Assembly (NCBI GenBank): GCA_036500765.1
Contig: DASYBM010000002.1
Location: 290,874-354,873, forward strand
From: Candidatus Sulfotelmatobacter sp.
GTDB taxonomy: Bacteria > Acidobacteriota > Terriglobia > Terriglobales > Acidobacteriaceae
Length of the DNA stretch: 64,000 bases
Reading direction: 5' to 3'
Shown one piece after another: positions 1 through 8,327 of this stretch (positions are counted from its first letter, which is position 1; each line of letters starts with the position of its first letter). The position numbers were made by a program, and so were the translations under genes. Under the pieces are notes generated by a model. That model was not told the origin of the DNA. It did not search any database and worked only from the letters and a program-made list of their open reading frames with translations.

Positions 1-1
1 T

Positions 2-1387
2 ACACTTCCGAGTTCGCAAACCGGAAGCCGGAAGCCAAAAGCCGGAAGCCGCATTTTCGTCATGCAATCCAGCGGAGGCATTACCGCGCTCTCTGCCGCC
101 GCCCGCGAACCGGTGCGCACCGTGCTCTCTGGGCCCGCCGGAGGCGTCGTTGGCGCTGCTGCCACGGCACGCGCCAGCGGCTTCGAACGAATCATTGCCT
201 TTGACATGGGAGGAACTTCCACTGACGTCTCGCTGGTCGAAGGCGAAATCAAAACCGCCACCGACGCCCAGGTCGCGGGCCTGCCAGTGAGTGTGCCCAT
301 GCTCGACATTCATACCGTCGGCGCCGGAGGAGGGTCGCTGGCGCGCTTCGACGCTGCCGGTGTTCTTCGCGTAGGCCCGGAATCGGCGGGGGCCGATCCT
401 GGCCCGATCTGCTACGGGCGCGGTATGCAGCCGACTGTTACCGATGCCAATCTTCTTCTCGGCCGGCTGCAACCCACTCGCTTTCTCGGCGGAAATTTCA
501 TTCTCGACATCGATCGCGCGCGCCGCATCACGCAGGAATTTTTGAAGAAGCAAGGCTCAAAGCTTACGCTCGATCAATTCGCCGGCGGAGTCATTCGCGT
601 CGTCAACGCCTCGATGGAGAAAGCCATCCGTGTGGTCTCCATCGAGCGGGGCCGCGATCCGCGCCACTTCGCGCTGGTCGCCTTTGGCGGCGCGGGAGGC
701 CTTCACGCTTGCGCCCTCGCCGAAGCGCTTAGAATTCCGCACGTGATCGTGCCGGCGCTTCCCGGAGCGCTCTCGGCCTTAGGCATTCTGGCCAGCGATG
801 TGGTCAAGAATTATTCGCGCACGGTTCTGTGGCGCGTTTCCAAAGAGATTCCCCGGGCGCAACTCGCCGCCCAATTTTCCGCGCTCGAAGGAATGGCCGC
901 CATAGAATTCCGTCGTGAATCATGGGCCGGAAAGCCGGGTTACAGCCGCAGCGTGGATTTGCGCTATCGCGGCCAGGGATACGAACTCAACATCCCGCTC
1001 ACTAGAAATCTGTTGCCCGACTTCGAACGCGAACACCAGCGACGCTACGGCTACGCGCATTCCAAGCGCGAAGTCGAGATAGTTACCTTGCGCCTGCAAG
1101 CCGTGGTGAAAACTCCGAAGCTGGAAGTCACGACGGGTTGCGCGGGGACGGGCGCATTCGCCCGTCCAAGCCGAGCAAGGCTCGGCAGGCCTTCCGTACT
1201 CAAAGCCAAGGTCCTGTTCGAAGGCAAGAAATTAGAAACGAAGCTGTACTCGCGTGACGACCTGAAGCCCGGCAGAAAATACTCCGGGCCCGCCATCATC
1301 ACTGAATACAGCGCCACCACGGTCATCCCGCTCAGTTGCCGTTTCCAGTTCGACCCCTCCGCAAACCTGATTATTAACATCCGATGA
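2..1387 (+). CDS. Hydantoinase/oxoprolinase family protein, HyuA type (5' end outside window)
   Basis: This is the C-terminal two thirds of an ATP-dependent hydantoinase A / 5-oxoprolinase subunit, an enzyme family that opens hydantoin or oxoproline-like rings. The frame is open to the left edge, so the gene starts outside the window and the ATG at 62 is internal. The family motif MQSSGG is followed by an actin-like ATPase core (SGPAGGVVGA, then FDMGGTSTDVS) and a later GGAGGLHACALAE. Full-length relatives have about 690 residues, so roughly 200-250 are missing. Two stretches look inserted: a 7-bp-unit repeat at 21-50 encoding a GSRKPKAGSR-like peptide, and a double palindrome at 1146-1186 encoding a linker near the C terminus. 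Substrate is not predictable; a HyuB partner is not visible downstream. Confidence 0.85.
   Translation, partial: TLPSSQTGSRKPKAGSRIFVMQSSGGITALSAAAREPVRTVLSGPAGGVVGAAATARASGFERIIAFDMGGTSTDVSLVEGEIKTATDAQVAGLPVSVPMLDIHTVGAGGGSLARFDAAGVLRVGPESAGADPGPICYGRGMQPTVTDANLLLGRLQPTRFLGGNFILDIDRARRITQEFLKKQGSKLTLDQFAGGVIRVVNASMEKAIRVVSIERGRDPRHFALVAFGGAGGLHACALAEALRIPHVIVPALPGALSALGILASDVVKNYSRTVLWRVSKEIPRAQLAAQFSALEGMAAIEFRRESWAGKPGYSRSVDLRYRGQGYELNIPLTRNLLPDFEREHQRRYGYAHSKREVEIVTLRLQAVVKTPKLEVTTGCAGTGAFARPSRARLGRPSVLKAKVLFEGKKLETKLYSRDDLKPGRKYSGPAIITEYSATTVIPLSCRFQFDPSANLIINIR
21..50. repeat. Short degenerate repeat of CCGGAAG units inside the hydantoinase frame
   Basis: The unit CCGGAAG recurs with small spacers three times over 30 bases. 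It is in frame with the hydantoinase gene just before the conserved MQSSGG motif, where relatives have no such insertion as far as I recall. Whether it is tolerated or marks a broken gene cannot be decided because the upstream part is not in the window. Confidence 0.6.
1146..1186. repeat. REP-like double palindrome inside the hydantoinase gene
   Basis: Two adjacent hairpins: GGACGGGCG / CGCCCGTCC (9-bp stem, 4-base loop, 1146-1167) and GCCGAGC / GCTCGGC (7-bp stem, 1170-1186). The same pair with nearly the same sequence occurs between genes at 63452-63491. Here it is in frame and encodes a short Gly/Arg/Pro-rich stretch (FARPSRARLGRP). Confidence 0.8.
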
Positions 1388-1447
1388 AATTCGCAGCCTG
1401 TGTACGTAAGCCAGTACTCGGTACTAGGTACTCGCCACCCGCTCCGC

Positions 1448-1453
1448 TACAAT
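1448..1453 (+). promoter_or_regulatory. Probable -10 box of the response regulator gene, giving a leaderless mRNA
   Basis: TACAAT lies six bases before the GTG start at 1460, so transcription would begin at or next to the start codon. There is no Shine-Dalgarno sequence before this GTG, which fits a leaderless message. The -35 region is not clear. Confidence 0.4.
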
Positions 1454-1459
1454 AATTCC

Positions 1460-2152
1460 GTGAAACCTAGCCTTTTTGTCGTTGAAGACGACCCGGACAT
1501 TTCCCGCCTCGTTCGCCATCACCTGGAACACGAAGGGTTCACGGTGCGCGTTTATCCTACTGGCGCAAATGTTCTCTCCGACGCGGAACGGCAGCGCCCG
1601 GCGCTCTTCGTCCTCGACATTATGGTCCCGGGCAAAGACGGTCTGGAAATTTGCCGCACCATTCGTCAGACTCCGGGGCTCGCTTCGGTGCCGGTGATTT
1701 TTCTGACCGCGAAAAGCAGCGAGGCCGATCGCGTGCTGGGGCTCGAACTGGGCGCCGACGACTACATCGCCAAGCCCTTCAGCCCGCGCGAACTGGTGGC
1801 TCGCGTCAAGGCTGTGCTGCGCCGCTTCGAGCGTCCGCTTCCACCGAGCCCCATGAAGATTGGGGAGATCGAAATCGATCCTTCGGCCATGACTCTGACC
1901 GTGCACGGCAATCTGGTGCCCACCACCGCGACCGAGTTCCGCCTGCTCGATTATTTCGCGCGCCACAAGGGCCGCGTCTTCAGCCGCGATCATCTTCTCG
2001 ACTCGGTGTGGCGCGATACGGCCTACGTTACGCCTCGCTCGGTGGATGTCTACGTCCGCCGCATCCGCGAGAAAATCGAGCCCGACCCGGAAAATCCGCG
2101 CTATCTGAAGACTGTGCGAGGAGCCGGCTATCGCTTCGAGGCTCCGAAGTGA
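1460..2152 (+). CDS. PhoB/OmpR-family response regulator
   Basis: DNA-binding response regulator of 230 residues. The receiver domain (about 1-120) has the acidic pair ED-D near residues 9-11, the phosphoacceptor Asp53 in LDIMVPGKDG, and the AKPFSP lysine loop. The C-terminal winged helix (about 130-228) ends with the typical DVYVRRIREKIE and TVRGAGYRF. I start it at GTG 1460: the upstream ATG at 1400 would add a 20-residue tail without homology, and the family normally starts three to six residues before the first beta strand. It lies 55 bases before a PhoR-type kinase and is followed by phoU, so a phosphate-response role is likely, though no pst transporter genes are in the window. Confidence 0.9.
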   Translation: MKPSLFVVEDDPDISRLVRHHLEHEGFTVRVYPTGANVLSDAERQRPALFVLDIMVPGKDGLEICRTIRQTPGLASVPVIFLTAKSSEADRVLGLELGADDYIAKPFSPRELVARVKAVLRRFERPLPPSPMKIGEIEIDPSAMTLTVHGNLVPTTATEFRLLDYFARHKGRVFSRDHLLDSVWRDTAYVTPRSVDVYVRRIREKIEPDPENPRYLKTVRGAGYRFEAPK

Positions 2153-2207
2153 GCTGCCTCGCGAGAATCAGACTCAGAAGAACGACGCTCAGGAGAATCG
2201 GGAGAAC

Positions 2208-3989
2208 GTGAAGAATCGGATTTTCTTCAAGCTGCTGGCCGTCTTCCTGATCGTGATCGCCGCCACCGCCGCCATTCTCGACGTTATGCTGGGCGGCGCC
2301 TGGGAATCTTCGCTGCGCACCGAGATTGAGCGCAATCTTACCCAGAAGACAGTTCTGTTTGCGCATCGTGTGGAAACCGATCGTACGCATTCCCTGGCCG
2401 AAATTGCCGCTCAGGAAGCCCTCGCCGCCGGCGCCCGCGCCACCATCATCGACGCATCCGGGAAAGTGCTCGCTGACTCCGAGGCCAACCCTGCCAGCAT
2501 GGAGAATTCGACCACTCCCAAAGAGTTTGCCGTGGCCCTCACTGGACAGACCGGCAAGAACGAGCGGCTCAGCGCCAGTCTCGGCGTCCCGTTTCTCTAT
2601 GTAGCCGTGCCGGTTTCTGGAGGAGCGGTGCGTCTTGCCTATCCCCTTTCCGACGTCGAAGCCGTGCAGGCGCAGGTGCGGCGGCGATTATTTTGGGGCT
2701 CAGCGGTAGCTTTGATTATCGCGCTGCTCATCGCATCCTGGGCTTCGGTGTGGACTTCGCGGCGTCTCGAGCGAATTGTGAACGTCGCCGCGCGCATCGA
2801 ACAGGGCGACCTGCATGCCCGCGTCAAAGACGCTCCCTACGATGAGATTGGCCGGGTCGCCGCGGCCATCGACAGAACTGCCGGCCAGGTCGAGCGCAGC
2901 TTTGCCGCGGTGCGCTCCAGCCAGCGCCAGCTCGAAACTCTGCTCAACAGCATGCAGGATGCCGTCATCGCCATTAGCTCTGACGGGTTGGTGCAGTGGG
3001 CCAATCAGCCCATGGATCGCCTGGTTCCTCAGCATACGCGGCTGAATGCTCCGGTTGTGGAAACCATTCGCGATCCCGATTTCCTTGCCGCGGTCCAGGG
3101 CGCTACCAACACTAAGCAGGTGAAGACCACGCGGGCTACATCGATTGTTCCTGGCCGCGCCTTCGATGTGACCGCGGCGCCCCTGCCCGATGGCGGGACG
3201 GTCGCCGTACTCCGCGATCTGACCGAGACCGAACGCGTGGAAAAAACCCGCCGCGACTTTATCGCCAACGTTTCCCACGAACTCCGCACACCGTTGACGT
3301 CCATTCAGGGATACTCGGAGACTCTGCTGGACCTCAGCTCCGAGAATTCTGGACCAACGCGTGAGTTTCTGGAGATTATCCGCAAAAACGCAGCCCGCAT
3401 GGCGCGCCTGACGGAAGATCTTTTGACGCTGGCGCGCGTAGAATCGGGCGAGACTCGCTTCGACACCGAGCCCGTTCCTCCGGTCGAACTTCTGCATGAC
3501 GCCGAAGAAAGTTTTCGCGAGGTCGCCCGCGGCCAGGAAGTGGATTTGCAGATCGTGGGCGTGCCCAGTCTCAGTCTGGAGATGCTCGAGTCCGGAGCCG
3601 AAAAAAGCTCCGGCGAAAAAGGCCCAGTCGAATCGCTGCCCGCAGTGCGAGCCGACCGCGAGGCCATTCATCAGGTATTTTCCAATTTAATCGACAACGC
3701 GATGAAATACGGAAGGTCTGGCGGACGGATACTGCTGGGCGCCCGGCCCGTCAGGCGTGGGATCGAATTTTACGTGCAGGATTTCGGCGCCGGCATCGCC
3801 TCTGAACATCTTCCCCGTCTGTTCGAGCGTTTCTACCGGGTCGACAAAGCGCGCTCCCGCGAATCCGGGGGCACCGGCCTCGGACTCGCCATCGCCAAGC
3901 ACATCATGCTGGCGCACGGCGGCTCCATCCGCGCCGAAAGCGAACTCGGCCACGGCAGTACTTTCCTGTTCACCCTGCCAATCGCGTGA
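2208..3989 (+). CDS. PhoR-like sensor histidine kinase (HAMP-PAS-HisKA-HATPase)
   Basis: Membrane sensor kinase of 593 residues, GTG start with an AGGAGAA-type ribosome binding site. Order of parts: membrane helix at about 7-27, periplasmic domain to about 160, second helix at about 163-183, HAMP to about 236, PAS at about 245-345, HisKA with phosphoacceptor His357 (NVSHELRTPL), and an ATPase domain with the N box NLIDNAMKYG, G1 DFGAGI and G2 GTGLGLAI. A Ser/Glu/Gly-rich insert of about 25 residues sits before the N box. It is the partner of the preceding response regulator. The architecture is that of PhoR, and phoU follows; the phosphate link is inference from this order. Confidence 0.9.
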   Translation: MKNRIFFKLLAVFLIVIAATAAILDVMLGGAWESSLRTEIERNLTQKTVLFAHRVETDRTHSLAEIAAQEALAAGARATIIDASGKVLADSEANPASMENSTTPKEFAVALTGQTGKNERLSASLGVPFLYVAVPVSGGAVRLAYPLSDVEAVQAQVRRRLFWGSAVALIIALLIASWASVWTSRRLERIVNVAARIEQGDLHARVKDAPYDEIGRVAAAIDRTAGQVERSFAAVRSSQRQLETLLNSMQDAVIAISSDGLVQWANQPMDRLVPQHTRLNAPVVETIRDPDFLAAVQGATNTKQVKTTRATSIVPGRAFDVTAAPLPDGGTVAVLRDLTETERVEKTRRDFIANVSHELRTPLTSIQGYSETLLDLSSENSGPTREFLEIIRKNAARMARLTEDLLTLARVESGETRFDTEPVPPVELLHDAEESFREVARGQEVDLQIVGVPSLSLEMLESGAEKSSGEKGPVESLPAVRADREAIHQVFSNLIDNAMKYGRSGGRILLGARPVRRGIEFYVQDFGAGIASEHLPRLFERFYRVDKARSRESGGTGLGLAIAKHIMLAHGGSIRAESELGHGSTFLFTLPIA

Positions 3990-4155
3990 ACTGCGTTTGC
4001 GAAAAATGACGGAAAATTCACAGGTTATTAACCAGACTTTCAACAGGCAGTTCTATGCTTAGGCGTTGGCAATCCCATCTCATAAGCAGCAGAGTCGTGA
4101 CGACGGTTCTCCCATTTCTCTCCGTCGCCCGCGTTCTCGCTCGGCGGACATAAGT

Positions 4156-4878
4156 ATGAGCACCGCGATAAAGCCTCCCGATCCTGAACCGGCGCATCAT
4201 TACATCGTGCGCCGGACAGTGGAAGCCTGCAACATGGCGAAGGAGGCGGCCGGGGCCGCGGCCGAAGGCATTGCCACCGGCTCCAGCGCCCTCCTGAATT
4301 CTCTGCGCCAGCGCGAGCGCGAACTCGATACGCTCGACATGGAAATCGACAGCGGAGTAACCACCGCGATCACCGAAGTGGGCCCCGCCGAGGCTCGCGA
4401 ACTGCTCGCCTGCATGAAGTTCATGATCGGGCTGGAGCGAATTGGCGACCTGCTGCTCAGCTTCGCCAATAGCGCGCTGTCGGTCAGCGGGCGGATCGAT
4501 TCCGAAGACACCCGCGATCTGACCCATATGGCGACGATTCTCGAAAAAATGCTGACCGATTGCGGCGCGGCATTTTCTTCGCGCGAAATCGGTAAGGCCA
4601 TCGACGTTCTCCGCGCCGACGCCGAAATGGACCGATTACGCAACCTGATCTTCCTGCGTCACATCGAAAATCCCGAAAACCTCGTTCGCCAAGCCAGCCT
4701 GCAAGTCATCTTCATGACCCAGTCGCTGGAGCGCGCCGGCGATCACGCCAAGAACCTCGCCGAAGAAGTCTGCCACTTCGTCAGTGGACACACCGTCCGC
4801 CACGTCCTCATCGCCTACGACAAACCAGTCGAGCAGATGTTCATCGACTACCTGCGGCGCAGGGATCACAAAGGTTAA
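4156..4878 (+). CDS. phoU: PhoU domain protein
   Basis: Cytoplasmic helical PhoU-type protein of 240 residues, the negative modulator that couples phosphate transport to a PhoR kinase. The two-repeat PhoU pattern is visible: a first half with CMKFMIGLERIGDLLLSFAN and a second half with MTQSLERAGDHAKNLAEEV, the acidic E-x2-GD metal-binding signature of the family. ATG 4156 is chosen over the TTG at 4066 because the extra 30 residues are low-complexity and Ser/Arg-rich. It follows the kinase by 166 bases. A perfect hairpin 23 bases after the stop may end the transcript. Confidence 0.88.
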   Translation: MSTAIKPPDPEPAHHYIVRRTVEACNMAKEAAGAAAEGIATGSSALLNSLRQRERELDTLDMEIDSGVTTAITEVGPAEARELLACMKFMIGLERIGDLLLSFANSALSVSGRIDSEDTRDLTHMATILEKMLTDCGAAFSSREIGKAIDVLRADAEMDRLRNLIFLRHIENPENLVRQASLQVIFMTQSLERAGDHAKNLAEEVCHFVSGHTVRHVLIAYDKPVEQMFIDYLRRRDHKG

Positions 4879-4901
4879 TTGTTTGGATGTGTTTCGTGTG
4901 G

Positions 4902-4921
4902 GGCGGACACACCTGTCCGCC
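4902..4921. repeat. Perfect hairpin after phoU, REP-like
   Basis: GGCGGACA-CACC-TGTCCGCC: an 8-bp perfect stem with a 4-base loop, 23 bases after the phoU stop and about 40 bases from the stop of the convergent regulator gene. No T-run follows. Related GCGGAC/GTCCGC palindromes are seen at 34203-34222 and inside the heptosyltransferase gene near 27250-27280, so it belongs to a dispersed palindrome family rather than being a dedicated terminator. Confidence 0.6.
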
Positions 4922-4962
4922 AGCCGCAGGCAAGCATTTGCCCTATTCCGATCGCAGATCGT

Positions 4963-5631
4963 TTAACGTTTTGCCCGGCCAGCTGGCGAGATCCACACTC
5001 GCTCCGACGCGGCCGGACCAAGCGATACCTTACCCGAGTCAGTGGCCAGCGTGAGCGTCTGATCGTAGTTGCGTTCCAGTAGACGCAGCTTTGCTCCCGG
5101 ACGCACGCCACGATGCTCGAGAAACTCGAGTAACTGCCGATCGCGTTCGTAGATTCCGCTGACGGTATAGGTCTGGTCGAGTGCGGCCTCGGCGAGCAGC
5201 ACCAGCCCCCGACGGCGCCGGCTGCCCGGGCCTTCCAGTTCACTTAAGTTCCCGTGCGGACACGCGCCGCCCGAGCCCAGTTTCCCCAGCAGTTTGGCTT
5301 CAAAGTCGGGCGAAACGGCGTGCTCCAGACGCTCCGCCTCGTCATGAACCTTCCACCACTCCATGCCAAACAGTTCGGAGAGCATGCGTTCGATCAGGTG
5401 ATGTCGCAGAGTGAGCTTGCGGGCGATCTTGCGTCCAGCGGCGGTGAGACGAACTTCGCCTTTACCTTCGACGCGGACCAGGCCGTCTTTCTTCAGGCGG
5501 CGGAGAGCCATCGTCACCGCGGGCGGCGAGACCTTTAACAGGCCGGCCAGCCGCGCAGAGATGACGGCTTCACCTTCGCTTTCCGCTTCGAGGATCGACT
5601 TGAGGTAGTCCTCCTTGGAGACGGTGATCAT
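4963..5631 (-). CDS. DtxR/MntR-family metal-dependent transcriptional regulator
   Basis: Repressor of 222 residues controlled by Fe2+ or Mn2+. The N-terminal winged helix (about 1-65, KEDYLKSILE, then VSPPAVTMALRRLKKDGLV) is followed by the metal-binding and dimerisation domain (RHHLIERMLSELFGMEWWKVHDEAERLEHAVS) with the usual His/Glu ligands, then a C-terminal SH3/FeoA-like domain at about 150-222. Length fits three-domain DtxR/IdeR better than the shorter MntR. The ligand positions do not let me decide between iron and manganese. It is monocistronic, convergent with phoU, and appears leaderless. Confidence 0.9.
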   Translation of the reverse strand: MITVSKEDYLKSILEAESEGEAVISARLAGLLKVSPPAVTMALRRLKKDGLVRVEGKGEVRLTAAGRKIARKLTLRHHLIERMLSELFGMEWWKVHDEAERLEHAVSPDFEAKLLGKLGSGGACPHGNLSELEGPGSRRRRGLVLLAEAALDQTYTVSGIYERDRQLLEFLEHRGVRPGAKLRLLERNYDQTLTLATDSGKVSLGPAASERVWISPAGRAKR

Positions 5632-5639
5632 TGAGGATG

Positions 5640-5645
5640 ATTATA
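5640..5645 (-). promoter_or_regulatory. Likely -10 box TATAAT of the DtxR-like gene
   Basis: On the reverse strand a perfect TATAAT lies eight bases before the ATG of the regulator gene, so the transcript would have little or no leader. The bases just upstream (5646-5670) are rich in TTAAT/ATTAA and could hold an autoregulatory operator, but no clear palindrome matches a known DtxR box. Confidence 0.5.
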
Positions 5646-6076
5646 CGATGGTGGATTAATCGTGGTTAATGGCGGGACTTAAGGGCGGTGTGCACCAGCG
5701 CGAAACTCAAGGGCCTTCGATTGCGCTTCTCCTTCGGGAAGTCCGGTTGGGACGACAATGTTGTGGAGAGGGAACGATGAAGTCGTCTGAGGATTCAGGA
5801 TTCAATACTGCAAAGCAAAAAGGACAGTCCGGAGCCCCCGAGACTGTCCCTCAAAACCCTCCCGGTTAGAAGGGTAACTTGATGACCCTAAGGTACTGAG
5901 GGCATGTTGCAAGGCGATTGCAGAACCATGAATATCTGATTAATTTGAGCCAAGTGTCGCTGCTATAGTAGTCGGTTGCATAAGTTCGATCAGCTGACAT
6001 CTTTTGTCGTAGGTGCTTCTTGTAGTTGCTTCTCGAAATAATTATCGCAATCATTTGTATCAGTCGAGAGGGCTCG
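5646..6076. other. 431-base spacer between the DtxR-like gene and hemL
   Basis: No supported gene. It holds a hairpin at 5822-5849 and a possible 30-codon frame at 5777-5869 (ATG after GAGAGGGA) that runs through that hairpin, so I do not call it. The last 150 bases are more AT-rich and should contain the hemL promoter. This stretch could encode a small RNA ending at the hairpin. Confidence 0.4.
5822..5849. terminator. Hairpin GGACAGTC...GACTGTCC, terminator-like
   Basis: Perfect 8-bp stem with a 12-base loop, preceded by an A-rich stretch and followed by CTCAAAACCC. A second weaker pairing (CCCT/AGGG) follows directly. It lacks a T-run on the forward strand; on the reverse strand TTTTTGC follows, so it could end a reverse-strand transcript starting near hemL. 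Confidence 0.35.
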
Positions 6077-7390
6077 ATGCCGCCCACTACATCGCGCAAA
6101 ACCGAGCAGTCCCGCCGTCTACAACAGCGCGCCGAGAGCATGATTCCCGGAGGAGTGAATTCTCCGGTGCGAGCGTTTCGATCGGTCGGCGGAGATCCGC
6201 CTTTCATTGTGCGCGGCAAGGGATCGCACATCTGGGACGCCGACGAAAACGAATTCATCGACTACATCGGATCGTGGGGACCGCTGATTCTTGGTCACGC
6301 CGAGCCAAATGTGCTCGATGCCATTGTGGGCGCGGCCTGCAACGGCACCAGCTTCGGCGCGTCGACGCCCGCAGAGGCCGATCTGGCGGAACTAGTTCTC
6401 GGCGCATTTCCCAGCATGCAAAAAGTTCGTTTTGTCAGCTCCGGGACCGAAGCGACCATGTCGGCGATCCGGCTGGCACGGGCTTACACCAAGCGCAAAT
6501 ACATTGTGAAATTTGAGGGCTGCTATCACGGGCATGCAGACGCGCTGCTAGTGAAGGCAGGCTCGGGCGTGGCTACGCTGGGGATTCCGGGATCGGCAGG
6601 CGTGCCCGAGGAGTTCACGCAATTCACGCTGGCGTTGCCCTTCAATAATCTTTCTGTGGTCGAGCATGCATTCCAGAAATTCAAACATCAGATTGCCTGC
6701 GTAATTGTGGAGCCGGTCGTCGGCAACATGGGGTGCGTTCCTGCCGCCGACGATTATCTCGTTGGACTGCGGCTGCTGACCGAGCGCGAACGATCGGTGC
6801 TGATTTTCGACGAGGTCATGACCGGGTTCCGCGTGGCATTTGGCGGAGCGCAGGAGTTGTACGGCATTCGCCCTGACCTGACCACGATGGGAAAAATTAT
6901 CGGCGGAGGATTGCCGGTAGGTGCCTACGGCGGGCCGAAGGAGATCATGGATCTGGTTGCGCCGCTGGGTCCGATGTATCAGGCCGGGACGCTGTCTGGC
7001 AATCCACTGGCGATGGCTGCGGGATGCGCGATGCTGAAACAGTTGCGCGATCGGAAAAGCGAGATTTATCCGCAGCTGGAACAAATGAGCGAGGCGTTGG
7101 TCAGCGGAGTGGCCGCGGCCGCGAAAGAAGCCGGAGTCGCACTTTGTTACAACCGCGTGGGCTCGATGTTCACCTGGTTCTTCAATCCGGGGCCGGTGAC
7201 CGATTGGGACTCGGCGTCGAAATCGAATACCGAATCGTTTGGTAAATTTTTCCGCAGCATGCTCGAAAGCGGCGTGTATCTGCCGCCTTCGCAGTATGAG
7301 GCAGCCTTCTTGGGAGCCGCGCACAGCGAAGGAGATGTGCAGCGAACCGTGGCAGCGGCGAAGCAGGCATTTGCTGCAGTACGCGGCTAG
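6077..7390 (+). CDS. hemL: Glutamate-1-semialdehyde 2,1-aminomutase
   Basis: PLP enzyme of 437 residues that converts glutamate-1-semialdehyde to 5-aminolevulinate in the C5 route of tetrapyrrole synthesis. Family hallmarks are [11 protein letters not shown] near the N terminus, the [15 protein letters not shown] cofactor loop, FDEVMTGFR, and the Schiff-base lysine Lys273 in TMGKIIGGG, followed by [16 protein letters not shown] 6077, preceded by GAGAGGG, is preferred to an earlier ATG at 6026 that would add a hydrophobic 17-residue tail. It is convergent with the next gene with one base between their stops. No other haem genes are adjacent. Confidence 0.97.
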   Translation: MPPTTSRKTEQSRRLQQRAESMIPGGVNSPVRAFRSVGGDPPFIVRGKGSHIWDADENEFIDYIGSWGPLILGHAEPNVLDAIVGAACNGTSFGASTPAEADLAELVLGAFPSMQKVRFVSSGTEATMSAIRLARAYTKRKYIVKFEGCYHGHADALLVKAGSGVATLGIPGSAGVPEEFTQFTLALPFNNLSVVEHAFQKFKHQIACVIVEPVVGNMGCVPAADDYLVGLRLLTERERSVLIFDEVMTGFRVAFGGAQELYGIRPDLTTMGKIIGGGLPVGAYGGPKEIMDLVAPLGPMYQAGTLSGNPLAMAAGCAMLKQLRDRKSEIYPQLEQMSEALVSGVAAAAKEAGVALCYNRVGSMFTWFFNPGPVTDWDSASKSNTESFGKFFRSMLESGVYLPPSQYEAAFLGAAHSEGDVQRTVAAAKQAFAAVRG

Positions 7391-7391
7391 T

Positions 7392-8099
7392 CTAGCGCTG
7401 CATCATCTGCGGGACGGTTACGAGTTCATAGCCTTCCGATTTGTAGCGGGCGATCAAACATTCCGTCGCGACTACCGTTTGTGAGCGGTCTGCGCCCATC
7501 TGCTTATGACCGCCGTCGTGCAAGAGAATCACGTCGCCGCCGTGAATTTGTTTTGTGACCTTGTGTTCGATCACGGCCGGCGGCCGAGAGTTCCAGTCAT
7601 AGCCCGTCACATTCCACATCACGGGCTCAAGCCCGAACTGGCGGGCGACGCGCAAAACCGCAGGACGCCGTCCGCCAAACGGGGGACGAAATAGGTTGGA
7701 ATGCTCTCCGATAGCATCGTGGAGCGCTGCCTGGCAATCGGAAAGTTCGCGCCGAATCTCAGCCTCGCTTTTGAAAATCAGCAGCGGATGCGTGAACGTG
7801 TGGTTGCCCACGACATGACCGGCCTTCACGATTTCGCGCGCGATCTCAGGCCGTTGTTTCACGTAGCGTCCGATCAGAAAAAAAGTCGCGCGTACATCGT
7901 GCCGAGCCAGCACTTCCAGCAGGCGCAGCGTGTGGGGATCGTTGGGCCCATCGTCGTAAGTGAGCGCGAGTTGTCTGGTGCCATGGGGCAGTCCGGTGAA
8001 CGTGCGCCCGTACCACTGGCCAGTTGGCACCATCGACTGGTAGCCCGCGGCCACAGCGGCCGCTAATGACGCAGATCCGACGAGGACTGGGCCGAGCAT
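7392..8099 (-). CDS. Polysaccharide deacetylase (NodB homology, CE4 family)
   Basis: Metal-dependent carbohydrate N-deacetylase of 235 residues, probably acting on peptidoglycan or another N-acetylated glycan outside the inner membrane. The N terminus is a hydrophobic, Ala-rich signal anchor. The five CE4 motifs are visible: TYDDGPN (catalytic Asp and metal ligand), HTFTHP (metal His pair), RPPFG, DWNSRP and LLHDGG. The closest architecture is the bacterial PgdA/chitooligosaccharide deacetylase group; the true substrate is not decidable. Upstream lies a 36-base inverted repeat and the divergent kinase gene. Confidence 0.92.
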   Translation of the reverse strand: MLGPVLVGSASLAAAVAAGYQSMVPTGQWYGRTFTGLPHGTRQLALTYDDGPNDPHTLRLLEVLARHDVRATFFLIGRYVKQRPEIAREIVKAGHVVGNHTFTHPLLIFKSEAEIRRELSDCQAALHDAIGEHSNLFRPPFGGRRPAVLRVARQFGLEPVMWNVTGYDWNSRPPAVIEHKVTKQIHGGDVILLHDGGHKQMGADRSQTVVATECLIARYKSEGYELVTVPQMMQR

Positions 8100-8116
8100 G
8101 GCAAGGATTGTAGCGG

Positions 8117-8222
8117 ATTGAGTAATTCGGTAATTTTGTAATTGAGTAATTGAAAAGTCTCATCCGCAGAGGAGCGCGGGATTTTCCAATTCCTCAATTA
8201 CAAAATTCCCCAATTACTCAAT
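8117..8222. repeat. 36-base imperfect inverted repeat with 34-base spacer
   Basis: The arms at 8117-8152 and 8187-8222 match in 33 of 36 positions when one is reverse-complemented. Both arms are themselves made of degenerate AATTGAGTAATT units, so each is a short tandem repeat and the pair can form a long AT-rich cruciform between two divergent genes. Confidence 0.9.
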
Positions 8223-8286
8223 TCTTCCTGTTAACTCATTCCGCAATTGCCACTCGGCGTCATCCGAGCTATCCTGCCATATTCGG

Positions 8287-8325
8287 ACACATCGCACGAG
8301 GCGTCGCACGGGACATCGCACGAAC
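8287..8325. repeat. Three degenerate copies of a 12-13-base unit (ACATCGCACGA)
   Basis: The unit ACATCGCACG(A/G) occurs three times directly before the ATG of the deoxynucleoside kinase gene. It is open in the kinase frame (TSHEASHGTSHEL), so a start at 8247 would translate it, but the kinase fold begins after ATG 8328. Confidence 0.7.
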
Positions 8326-8327
8326 TC

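Noticed and set aside
5669..5869. 66-codon frame in the spacer before hemL
   Set aside because: It ends by reading through the hairpin at 5822-5849 and shows no domain. A shorter version from 5777 has a ribosome site but no other support.
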